Shown here piece after piece: positions 10,728 to 20,620 of a stretch of 64,000 nucleotides of DNA. Position 1 is the first letter of the stretch; each line of letters starts with the position of its first letter. The notes beneath the pieces were generated by a model. The model did not search any database. It saw only the letters and a list, made by a program, of their open reading frames with translations, and was not told the DNA's origin. Made by a program: the position numbers and the translations under genes. Source of the DNA: Oreohelix idahoensis (lineage: Eukaryota > Mollusca > Gastropoda > Stylommatophora > Oreohelicidae); contig JAMPIV010022931.1 in the NCBI GenBank assembly GCA_024509875.1, positions 868,001 to 932,000 of the forward strand, read 5' to 3'.

Positions 10728-13700
10728 TCAAATTTGTTCTGTTATGTTGCGTGTTATTTGTTCGTATATCTGTAAAAATATTCTACTATTGTAATGTATG
10801 CCGTCATGTACTGCCCTATTCCTACATGTCCACACTAAGTGTCTAAATTCTGCTAATAAAGTTAAAAGTTTAAGTTCTGTCTGTCTTGGTAAAGTCGGTA
10901 AAGTATTCAACATGACCGCTTGATACATGTTGAGTGATTGCGGTGTTTTGGAAGCTATCAGTGTTCTTAGTTTGTTTATTGTAGGGACCACTGTCCTACA
11001 AATGTAAAACAAGTGGTCCTCTGTTTCTACAATATTGTTACTGCACAGTTTACACCTTGGTAGCGCCTTGCCTGCTTTCATTGCTGAATGCTTGCTCATG
11101 ATAGGTGTTAAACCGTACAGTAACCTAAATGTAACTTGTTTGGCTTGTGGCTTAACGTTTAATGCGTGAATGTTTGTGAAGCTTTGCGTGTAGTCTGTTA
11201 TGAAAAGATTGTACCCTCGTTTAATCCGTGTACCTAAATAGGGTTCCTGTGCTGCAACCAATAATTTGTATATGAATTTGGTGTCTTGCTTTACTAACTG
11301 TTCGTTTCCTTTTAAGTTTTGTAGGCATATCCTATAAAAGGGTGGTGGGGTCCCAAAGAAATGTGGTTGATTATTTTCTAGCTTGTGTAATTTAATTAAC
11401 CTAAGTCCAATGTAGTAGTGTGCTAATGGGTAAAGACTTGGATTTTTTATAATCTCCCCTATATATTTAACCTTTAAAGCTTTAATCTTAGTGTTAATGT
11501 CTTGTAAAGCTATCCCTCCTTTGTTCTTAGGTTGTATTAGGGTTGCGTGTTTAATACTTTTAAAGGTGCTCCTAAAAATAAAACTCCTAATCAACACATT
11601 TATTTTAGTTACAATAGTTTTTGGTATGATTTGGATATTTGCTGTATATATAATTTTAGGCATAATGAAACAGTTCACTATGATACTTCTCCCAAAAATA
11701 GTAGCTGTCTTATATTTATATTTCTCTAACATGTTTTGAATTTTATCTACTAACTTTATCCATGTCTCTGTATTGGGGTCATGGGGGTTACAAGAGTAGC
11801 TTATCCCATAAATTTTGATTTTGTTAACTTGCGTTAACTGAAAAGGGAAATCTGTTTTATTTGCCCATTTACCTAAACCCATTAAACTAGATTTTTGAAT
11901 ATTTAGTTTGGATTCGTTAGCGTATCCAAACTCTGTAAAGGTTTCTAATATCTTTCTTATGGAATCTACAGTTGCTGGAAGAAATAGAGTATCATCAGTG
12001 TACGCTAATGATTTTCTTTCCCCCTGCCCGGGTACAAAAGTCCCCGTGATGTTTACATCTTGTCTTATTTTTTCCAGCACTGGTTCTAGTGTTAAAACGT
12101 ATAACAGGGGAGACAAAGGGCAACCCTGTCTCACTGATCGTGTCAGCCTAACTGGGTCACTTAAACTATGATTAATTAGTATTTTACTGTGGGGTTTTTT
12201 ATATAAGATCTCTATCCATGTTCTAAAATAAGTACCTATGTTGTTTGCTTGTAAAGTTTTGTGTAGAAAGGAATGTGATACCCTGTCAAAGGCTTTTTCC
12301 TGATCTAGTGATAGTATTGCACTTTGACACTGTCTATCATGCGTGTATGTAATGAAATCCCTTATGAAGTGTGTATGTCTACAAATGTTCCTACCATGTA
12401 CGCTGCATTGTTGGTCAGGATGTACCAACTTCTTCATGAATAATTTAAGTTTCAGAGTGAGAGCTTTGGCCAAGATTTTATAATCAGTATTTAAAAGCGA
12501 AATAGGCCTGTAATTTTTTATTGACTTTCTGTCAGCATTATCTTTAGGTATTAAAGTAATAAAGGATTCATTTAAGCTATTCGGAAGCTCTCCTTTCTGG
12601 AAGGCTTCCTCAAATACTTTAATTAAAAGGGGGCCTAAAATTGGGAAAAAGAAAAAGTAAAATTCTGCCGTTAACCCATCTGGGCCGGGTGATTTATTTT
12701 TTTTGGAAAGTACTGATAGCTTCCCTTAAGTTTTCTAAAGTTAAAGTTTCGTCTAATTTTTTGCTCTCATCATCACTTAAACGTTTTGTGTAGTGTAGAA
12801 ATTTATCCTGTATGTTTTCGTTAGTTGGTTCTTTAGTGTATAATTTTGTGTAGTATTCAAAAAAGGCGTGTCTAATATAAATGTCTTCTGTCTGTTGTTT
12901 CCCATTCATATCAAATATTTCCTGAATCTGTCTACTGTGTTGTACATTTTGTTCAATCGCTAAATATTGTCTACTGGGTGTTTCTTGTGTAAAAGTATTT
13001 AATTTTGACCTAAGGAGAGCTCCTTGGTATGTGTGTTGTTTGTACAGGTCTAGTTGTTCTTCTAAAGAATCAATGTGTGGGTTAGATTTGTCTATCTGTT
13101 TTGTTAAACTTATTGCATCTTCCAATATATTTTGTTCTCTCTTAAAAGCCCTGTGTATTGTTGTTGCTAAAGTCTGTGTTCTGTCCCTTATTGTGTTTTT
13201 TAGCAGGTCCCAATATTCTGCAATGTTGTTATTGGGGATATCCTGTGTGTAACCCTGAATGAGTTGTGTTATTGTATCTGTGAAGAAGGTATTTGTTAGC
13301 AAGTTATTGTTGAATTTCCAATGCGGGGATCTCTTTAATTTTGTATATGTGTGTCCCGTACTTAGAACTGTGTATACTGCTTGGTGATCTGTAAATTTAA
13401 GCGTGTTTTTTATATGGTAAGTTTTGTGTATATTGTAATTATTTGATGCGTAGAACCTGTCCAGTCTTGAGGCCTGTCTAAAATATGGGTTTGTCTTGTC
13501 GTGAAATGTGAAAGCTTGTGTGTTCGGTTGTAGTTTTCTGTAAACGTCTACTAGGTCATGTTTGTCAAGAATGGGTTGTAAATGTCGTATTGATAGGGGT
13601 ATTTGAATTTTCTTTCTCTGAGATACGGGGCCTAAGGAACTACTGTCTAAATTGGCCAAAACACAGTTAAAATCTCCCCCTAACACTATTCTAGTTCCTT

Positions 13701-14571
13701 TGTAGTGCTTATCTATAGTGTCATACAGTCCGTCGTAAAATTTGGGTTGGTCAGTGTCTACTGCGGGTGCGTATATATTAATGAGCGTGTGCGTGTCATG
13801 TTTATTGTGTTTGCTCTGTATTTGAATTATGACGGTTCTGCCACAACCGTCTGTCCTATAATGTACTGTGTCCCAATCTTCGTTAATTTGTAAGATGGCG
13901 ACACTGCTATGCCTGGGGCCTAGGGCGAACCAGCCGTGTTTAAGTCCTAATCTAGTTACAATCCGACTGGCAGAAAAGTGGGACGTAATCCCTGTCTGTT
14001 GCAAGAACAAAAAATCAGGTTTATCTTTTTTAATCAGTTTGATAATGTGCTCCAGCTTATTCCTCAAACCGTTGATATTGAGGGATATTAGAACTAGGCT
14101 GCTTGACAAAGTGGTATCTGAGGGTTGGCCACTTGTTGCAAACTGTCTACCTGGCAAAGTGGCAGAGTGGCCACTTGCCATATCTAAACTACAAGGCAAT
14201 GTAGTGGTCTTGGGCTGGCTACATGCCATAGATGAATTACTCGGTAGCAAAGTACTATCTAAAGATTTATCACATGTTGTAATGGGTGTACCTGTTCCAC
14301 GTAGTTTACTCGACAGAGCGGTGCATAAGGGCTGACCGTTATCTGTCATTACTAAACCACTCAACACATTCATGTTTGCACTTCTGGACAAAGCGGTGCA
14401 TAAGGGCTGACCGTTGTCTGTAAAATGACTACTGGACACATTAGTGACTGGTCGCTGGCTAAAGGTCGTTGTGCCCTGCTGATTAGGGCCCAGCGCAGGC
14501 AACGCTGCGTTGTCAGTCCCTCTCGCCCTGACAGGGGGGAGGGTTGGTTGCCTAATTAAAACTGTGCGCAT
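10728..14571 (-). pseudogene. LINE ORF2: APE endonuclease and reverse transcriptase, one frameshift
   Basis: The first part (14571-12694) has an N-terminal extension of about 165 residues with two copies of NGQPLCTALS, then an APE-type endonuclease: SLNINGLRN, a position reading LQQT where LQET is usual (catalytic Glu replaced by Gln), INIYAP, GGDFNC, SRLDRFY and TDHQ. The frame breaks at a run of eight A on the coding strand (12697-12704), where seven would keep it open. The second part continues through RT: FIT-LIPK, NYRPISLLN, an AFDRV palm block, QGCPLSPLL and AYTDD in place of the usual YADD, then a C-terminal Cys/His motif (CKLC...HLFYIC) and the stop at 10728. The protein would nick the target and reverse-transcribe LINE RNA. 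The frameshift and the E-to-Q change suggest that this copy is inactive. Confidence 0.85.
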
Positions 14572-14950
14572 TTTAAAAGTGTAAATGTGTGTGCCGTGTT
14601 ATGTAAAGACTAAACAGCAAAAAACTATTTACAATCAACACAACTCTTAAAATACACTGTAAAAAAGCACCTAAACTATAGTTATTTATATCATTTACTT
14701 TTAAAATTACATTGCTTTTTGCGAATTTCTTTCTTGCCGACTGGAAAGAGTGCATTCTCCCACGCATTGGTATATTTTTGTCCACCACATCAGTACACTC
14801 ACAGGGGGGGGGGGGTGACCACGGGATGCATCTTGACCTCACATGCACCATTTGTCATCTGCCATCTGGAGCACATACCTCTTGCTCGCTTGACGCTGGA
14901 CATCTTACGCTGGGTCCCAGCGCAGGGAAAAAAGACTCGTGGGTGTAAGC

Positions 14951-16090
14951 TCATGCGTTTACTGGTTCAAACTCCTGCCCGTCTATAAATATACTGGCTT
15001 GTGGCATCATCAAGTCAATGTCTTCTGTCATGCTCGCCCAGGTGAGTTGGGGTTCTTCTAGCGTCGCCTCTTCCTCCATCTGATACGCCTCTGTCATATC
15101 GGGGTACTCTTTATCTTCGGACTCAGTTTGCTTCGGCTCATCAATTGTTGGTGTTGACACGCTCCTGGGGGAGGGTTCTGATGTCGACGCCTTGGGCGAT
15201 GGGGGCAAGGTTTTTTTGCTGGGGGAGTTTAACCTCACCTCCTTCGTCTTTACAGCCCTTGTTGCCTGCAATAGCATCCTCTTCCTGTTCTTCGCATTCC
15301 TTCTAGACAGCACATCTGTAAATTCTGCCTCTGTGTTCTTCTCACTTTCAGACTCCGATTCAGTATTTTCTGGGGCGGGGGAGTCAGTTGCCCTACTCTG
15401 CTCCGCTGGAGTTTTGTCTGCCACTGCCTCTTCTTCTCTTGTTTGCTTGGCTTGAGTGGGGGCCGCCCGCTTCTTTGGGCACTGGCTGACCCAGTGCGTA
15501 TCAAGCCCACATATCGCACATTGAATTCTGCGCCCGGGCAGGGCCACCCACACTCGCTGTATTCTGTCATCCGTCATCTTCAAGTGCGCGAAGTGTGGTA
15601 CCTGTTGTTTGGACGGCCTGTAGGAAAAGTTCCACATGTCGTATGCCGTCTTAATTCTGCTGACTTCAGCATTCTTATCTCCGGTCACTTCCGCAGCGAT
15701 TCTCCTCACCGCCTCTGCTTTCATTGTTGGCGGTATCCAGTGCAGGATACCCTTGGACGTTTCTTTGTCCAGGTGCTCGATATGCACGGTCATCTGTGGA
15801 TTGGACCACTCTAGCTTTTTGCCATGTAGGCCTTGATAGTGCTTGATCTGCGCTGCCGCAGTTAAAGTGGCGTACCACCTAAAGGGTCCAGAAAACCTGT
15901 ATAGTGTGGCAATGCCACTCAGTCCCACTCCTGCAGGCCCTGCCAGGATACTCGCTAACAACGAATAAGATGCTCTATTGGCCTGTGGGCCGGTAACAGT
16001 AATTATCAGTGTCCCTGGTTTGTGAAGGACTCCTCCTTCCAAATCTTCATCTGTATTTATTTCAATAACTGGCACAATGGGTGCTGACAT
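14951..16090 (-). CDS. LINE ORF1 protein with CCHC zinc knuckle
   Basis: Intact 379-codon frame with an ATG at 16090 after a leader of about 100 bp. A single zinc knuckle, CAICGLDTHWVSQC (CX2CX4HX4C), lies at about residues 190-203. The region before it includes a compact domain with WYATLTAAAQIK. The C-terminal half is acidic and low complexity, rich in Glu, Ser and Pro. In this type of LINE, ORF1p binds the element RNA and acts as a nucleic-acid chaperone. It lies about 380 bp upstream of ORF2 on the same strand. The open frame contrasts with the broken ORF2. Confidence 0.75.
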   Translation of the reverse strand: MSAPIVPVIEINTDEDLEGGVLHKPGTLIITVTGPQANRASYSLLASILAGPAGVGLSGIATLYRFSGPFRWYATLTAAAQIKHYQGLHGKKLEWSNPQMTVHIEHLDKETSKGILHWIPPTMKAEAVRRIAAEVTGDKNAEVSRIKTAYDMWNFSYRPSKQQVPHFAHLKMTDDRIQRVWVALPGRRIQCAICGLDTHWVSQCPKKRAAPTQAKQTREEEAVADKTPAEQSRATDSPAPENTESESESEKNTEAEFTDVLSRRNAKNRKRMLLQATRAVKTKEVRLNSPSKKTLPPSPKASTSEPSPRSVSTPTIDEPKQTESEDKEYPDMTEAYQMEEEATLEEPQLTWASMTEDIDLMMPQASIFIDGQEFEPVNA

Positions 16091-16192
16091 TTTTCCTTAC
16101 CTCTTGGTTATAAAACCAAATTAACACAAACAAAAGTCACAAGATTAGCCTAGCTAACAGCTAAGCTAACACTAATATCCGGGAAAGAACAG

Positions 16193-16237
16193 CAAAACGT
16201 AGGAGTCAAGGGCTTTTGTTCAATAGTAGTCGTAGCG
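16193..16237. repeat. LINE target-site duplication, right copy (45 bp)
   Basis: Identical to 10255-10299. The 5' LTR sequence resumes directly after it at 16238. Confidence 0.8.
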
Positions 16238-16265
16238 CCAGGTTGCTCCAAACCTAAACTAAAGA

Positions 16266-16309
<44 letters not shown>

Positions 16310-16320
16310 GAAGATGTTCT

Positions 16321-16326
16321 TTTATT
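16321..16326 (-). promoter_or_regulatory. Polyadenylation signal AATAAA in the LTR
   Basis: AATAAA on the minus strand lies about 15 bases before the poly(A) tract at 16306. This is the spacing expected of a used polyadenylation site, and it supports reading the tract as a copied RNA tail. Confidence 0.7.
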
Positions 16327-16753
16327 TTCGTTTCGAATTCCGAATAAACAGTGGCAGCTCGAGATAAATTTCTGGTGGGGAGGAAAATGAAAACTGCCAG
16401 CTTTAGCCTCCAAGGCGAAAGGCTTACGGCACCTCAATACTCTAGTCGTTTTATGATCTGCGGAAATCCTAGCGAAATAAAATACGATTCGAGACTTCAA
16501 TCAAAACTAGTTCGAACTTACTTCAAGTGGAATGAACCACTCACATAATCGTGGCAGGGGTTAGCGCTGGTTCACTAACTTTCCTGGTCGGTAGGAGATC
16601 TCTAGACAAAACGTAGGAGTCAAGGGCTTTTGTTCAATAGTAGTCGTAGCGCCAGGTTGCTCCAAACCTAAACCAAAGAACGCCCTATGATGATCTGACT
16701 CTAGCTTTGAGATAACTGTCTCAAGCTCTAACTGGTTACTAAGATGCATCAGT

Positions 16754-16760
16754 CTTTATA
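16754..16760 (-). promoter_or_regulatory. Candidate TATA box in U3
   Basis: TATAAAG on the minus strand lies in U3 about 80 bases upstream of the R boundary inferred from the poly(A) junction. The spacing is longer than the usual 30 bases, so either the cDNA ended early or the start site lies elsewhere. The same motif is present in the 3' LTR near 4230-4236. Confidence 0.4.
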
Positions 16761-17139
16761 CTGGTCTGGTGCTATGGCTTGCCAGAGGAAATATTTCTCA
16801 TTGGAGTTAAGACCGGAAACCTTCAAATGATTGGTCTTGGGGGCTAGTGGACCGTTGAAATAATCTTTAACCTAACCATCTACGAATCCTTTAGTCTAAA
16901 ATTATTGTTTCTATGTGATGATGACCAACCATTGTTTAAAGTTCTCTCTAATCTAAATGTTTTCCGGTCTGACTTGTATGTAGGCCACACAAGGTTTGAT
17001 GACATCATGGGTTCATGTGTGTCATGACTGATGATGTCATTGATTCTTGACTAGTAATTTATTTATCTAACTAGTCATTCATAAAATACTTTACTATAAG
17101 GCTAACAGTTGTAGCTACTTAATAGTCTACCCTGTTACA

Positions 17140-17544
17140 GTCAGACTGAGGCTCCGTGATTTACCGGAGATGACAGGGGTTTGCTGTAACGAAAGCATAA
17201 CACTGGACAACAGCCAAAATGTATCCGAGACAAAAGTAGCTATTTTTAACTAATTTAGACATGCTGATTACGAATTTGAATTTAAAAATCGTGAATTAGC
17301 TCTAGTTTTCAAGATTCGGGGGGAAGGGGGTTAAAGAAAGCTTACAGCCTTTATTTTGGTTGTGAGATCGGTGACCAGGACCGGTATTGTGCCCCCACAT
17401 ATATGTTGTCAATCCTGTGCAACGAATCTGCGCTGCTGGTTGAACCGAAAAGGACGATCGATGCGTTTTACAGTTCCACTGGTGTGGAGGGAACCGACAA
17501 ACCATCTTAATGATTGTTACTTTTACATGACTCTCCAATTGGAC
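17140..17544. other. Spacer, nothing recognised
   Basis: Starts with the right GTCA target duplication of the LTR element. No supported gene. It may include the decayed 5' part of the transposon-derived ORF that begins near 17545. Confidence 0.5.
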
Positions 17545-18640
17545 ATGGTATTTCTAAGAAGAAAAGCGGCCTGTGGCCTATCCGAAAATTCCCTCTGCTA
17601 TGCGGCCAGTGCCTCACTGGGAAGGACTTCCTGTTCCGGATCCACCAGAATCTTACACTCTGGATGATGAAGAAGATAATAAGGCCAGTGGACATCCGTC
17701 ACCCGTGAAAGCATCTACATCAAGGGATCCTGATTTCGTGCCTATTGAAGAGTCTGCACAGCCAAATACAATTACCCAGATTGAATGATCTAGTGAGAGA
17801 TCTGGAATTGCCAAAAAATAAAGCAGAGCTGTTGGGGTCCAGACTGCAGCAATGGAATCTTCTAGAAGAGAATGTGCATGTGTCTGTGTTTCGTGCTCGG
17901 CAAAAAGATCTGCTTCCATATTTCAAAATAACAGATAACCTCATTGCTTACGTTGGTATACTGGGTCTGATGGCAGAACTGCACATCAACTACAAAGACG
18001 ACGATTGGATGCTGTTCATTGATTCGTCCAAGTTGAGCTTAAAAGCTGTGCTGCTCCATAATGGTAACATTTTACCACAAGATCTTGCTCCCTCCTCTCC
18101 ACATCAAACTTGGACTAATGACGAATTTTGTAAAGGCCATGGATCGAAATGGGGTAGGAGTTTTATACCTTCTGATAAATTTCCCAGACGTAGTGATGCC
18201 AAAATCAAGGAAGGTGTATTTGTTGGTCCACAGATACGTCAGCTCTTCCGAGATCGGCGTTTTGATGATATCCTCACAGGTGATGACAAGTTAGCTTGGA
18301 ATGCTTTCCAGCAAGTGGCCACAAACTTTCTAGGAAACAATAAAGCTGACAATTACCAGGAGCTTGTAGAAACCCTCTTGCAGCGCTACGAGAGACTAGG
18401 GTGCAACATGTCTTTGAAATTACACTTTTTACACTCTCATCTGCATTTCTTCCCTGCTAACTGCGGTGCTGTGAGTGACGAGCATGGGGAACGATTTCAT
18501 CAGGACATTACTACCATTGAAAAAAGGTACGAAGGGAAATGGAATGCACCAATGCTAGCAGACTATTGTTGGAACCTTGTGAGAAATGCTCCAGAAACTC
18601 ATTAAAAGCGACAGGCAAAAAGGCGTCGCTGTGAATCATT
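17545..18640 (+). pseudogene. Decayed transposon-derived protein of a widespread invertebrate repeat family
   Basis: Three frames must be combined. At 17570-17788 one frame contains AYPKIPSAMRPV and an acidic, Pro-rich linker. From 17785 another frame carries DLVRDLELPKNKAELLGSR, FIDSSKLSLKAVLLHNGN and, after 18200, VGPQIRQLF, AENYQELV-like and HGERFHQDI blocks. Between them, at about 18075-18200, the matching peptide (LPPLHIKLGLM and following) is in a third frame. I recognise these blocks as a repeated protein family common in invertebrate genomes and thought to be transposon-derived. It has no agreed name that I can state. Compared with what I recall of the family, a central segment after LLHNGN is missing. 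With at least three frame changes and this deletion, the copy is dead. Confidence 0.6.
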
Positions 18641-19764
18641 TCCGCTATGAGCATTATTATCATATGGTATGTATATGCAAATGTGTAAAACTTGTTTTAC
18701 AGATATTTAAAAATCTAGAAGTAATCTGGTGTTTTAACGGCTATTTTCATATTCAGCAGCCCAAACAACATACAGGTAACTTGGTTTAATCTCAGATACA
18801 CACAAAAAGTCAAAATTTGTTGTCCAGTGTAATCAAACCCTATGATCAACTCGCTAAATTAAATCATAAACATTACAGCACGGCACAACAGATAAACAGG
18901 GTCGAAATAGGTACCGATAAACATACACCTATCCCAACTCTCCCTTTCAGCTGGTCAGTTTTAACCTGGTGGTTCGCAGTTTCTTATTACTCTCCCCTGC
19001 TTACCATCCGATCAGCAGACATCAAACAATAAGTGCAGGGCCGGCTTATTGTAGCTTTTGCGCAATAATACGAAGACCGGTTACCCTCAACTAACGCTGG
19101 GATGGGTTTTAGGCATGCATACAAGGCTTCCCTCCCCCCTCTTTCTTGGCGAGATGTGACCTTAAAATCAGTCAGGTCGGCTAACCCACCGGCAGATACC
19201 CAATTCGCCGACCAGTCTAAACTGGAAGCACTGGCGTTCGACACATTTAATAATTACATACAGCAAATGTCAACAACAGCAGTCTACTCTCGGAAAGCAT
19301 TATAAATGAAGTTAAAATAATCAACTAATGTACAGGTGCTTACTTAAATTCAAGTTACATATTGGAAAAAATTTATATTTACACAAATCCGGGCTTGAGG
19401 CCAAAATATTTCGATTGCTTAGGTTAACCTTTTGGCGTGTTAAAGAATCAATTACATAGTTATCCATATATACAGAGGAAGCCGAGTATTCCTTTTAATA
19501 AACTATATCAGACATCAAGTCACACAACCATTTGGCTCTTATAACTAGTAGCAGCATACAATCATAATTCCCTTCTCAAAAAGAAAACTGACTATAGCTT
19601 CAGATTTCGGGTTGAATGATTGCTGTAATTTACCACATTACTAAAACCCTGTAAGAAGGCTTACTCTGACTTTTTACAAATCCCAAGAACAAATTTACAC
19701 TAATTGCCAAGTACTGAACTTGCTTACCAAGACTGTCAGGATCCCCCACTCTATAATAGCAGGC
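18641..19764. other. AT-rich spacer, nothing recognised
   Basis: No credible gene or repeat boundary was seen. Short open frames here lack recognisable motifs. The sequence may hold decayed flanks of the upstream transposon-derived ORF. Confidence 0.5.
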
Positions 19765-19777
19765 AAGCTGACGTTAA

Positions 19778-20040
19778 GGAACCCGTTATACGCCCATTGA
19801 GGCATATTGAGAATATGGTGTTAGGCCCATATTATCTTTACCGTCGGCACACTAGGGGAGATGTGGTCGGCATCACGCCGTCCGCCTTAACCTTCCCAGA
19901 GTTGCTCTGGTACCCATTTGGGGCTGGGTCGACCCAGAAGCCATTTGTGGCCTAAAAAATTCCCACCTCATCTGGGGATCGAACCATAGACCACTGCGCT
20001 AGGAAGCCAGTGCACTAACCACTATGCTACCGCGGCTCCT
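19778..20040 (-). mobile_element. tRNA-derived SINE, complete, with 13-bp target duplication
   Basis: Read on the minus strand from 20040, the head carries an A box (TAGCATAGTGG, 20019-20029) and a B box (GGTTCGATCCCC, 19974-19985). These are the internal RNA polymerase III promoter of a tRNA-derived SINE. The body of about 190 bp follows and ends without a poly(A) tail. AAGCTGACGTTAA occurs on both sides (19765-19777 and 20041-20053), which defines the ends. The element would be transcribed by Pol III and moved by a partner LINE that is not identified here. Confidence 0.85.
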
Positions 20041-20112
20041 AAGCTGACGTTAAATCTTCTAACTTCTCAGGGCAGGAATTTTAGGACTGAAGCAATGAGA
20101 GACAGGCCCGAA

Positions 20113-20287
<175 letters not shown>

Positions 20288-20620
20288 CCCAATTATCCGA
20301 ACATCCAATTATCCGAACACTTTTTCCAAAAAAAAAAAAAATCAGATGCCACAGTCACGTTAGACTAAAATTCTGAATCTTTTGATGCGGCAAACTTCAA
20401 ATGTGTGCGAACAATTTGTAGAGAATGGGATGGCTAATGGTCGGTCGCTTACGTACAGGAAGTCAGTTAGATCATAAAGTCAGTTAATATCTGGTTTACC
20501 AATCCAAAGTACGTGTGCGTTCTAGGTAGAACACTGGCTAAACAGACAGTTCAACTTAAAATAATTGTGTCTGCTACTACAGCAGAATAATTTTGGTGTA
20601 CAAGTATTTCTCTGTGCGAT

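Larger units (their letters stand above)
10300..16192 (-). mobile_element. Full-length Tx1/L1-like LINE inserted in the 5' LTR
   Basis: A 5893-bp non-LTR retrotransposon reads from 16192 to 10300 with a 5' UTR of about 100 bp, ORF1 (zinc knuckle), ORF2 (endonuclease plus RT) and a 3' UTR containing two poly(G) runs on the element strand (poly(C) at about 10345-10378 and 10519-10539). There is no poly(A) tail. The 3' end is AT-rich with TTTACTTTACTTTATT. It is bounded by a 45-bp target duplication. The RT block containing QGCPLSPLLYVL and the ORF layout resemble the Tx1 branch of the L1 group. That assignment rests on motif memory only. Confidence 0.85.
3433..17139 (-). mobile_element. Nested LTR retrotransposon encoding Gag and protease only
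   Basis: The element reads on the minus strand from 17139 down to 3433. The LTR begins TGTAAC and ends GTCACA, and GTCA occurs immediately outside both ends (3429-3432 and 17140-17143), giving a 4-bp target duplication. Internal order is primer-binding site, Gag, protease with a long Pro/Ser-rich tail, a small ORF, a non-coding stretch, then the 3' LTR. No reverse transcriptase, RNase H or integrase could be found, so the element appears non-autonomous. The protease region and the segment following it resemble Ty3/gypsy elements. The 5' LTR is split by a LINE (10300-16192) and contains a poly(T) tract inside a duplicated R region. Without the LINE and the duplication the element is about 7.4 kb. 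Confidence 0.85.
16238..17139 (-). repeat. 5' LTR remainder: R edge, poly(A) tract, R, U3
   Basis: Bases 16238-16266 continue the R segment interrupted by the LINE. A 39-base poly(T), which is poly(A) on the element strand, follows at 16268-16306. Then 16307-16680 repeats the whole R segment and 16681-17139 is U3, ending GTTACA. In element orientation the order is U3, R, poly(A), R, U5. The two R copies are about 374 and 373 bp once the LINE and one target duplicate are removed. Confidence 0.85.
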
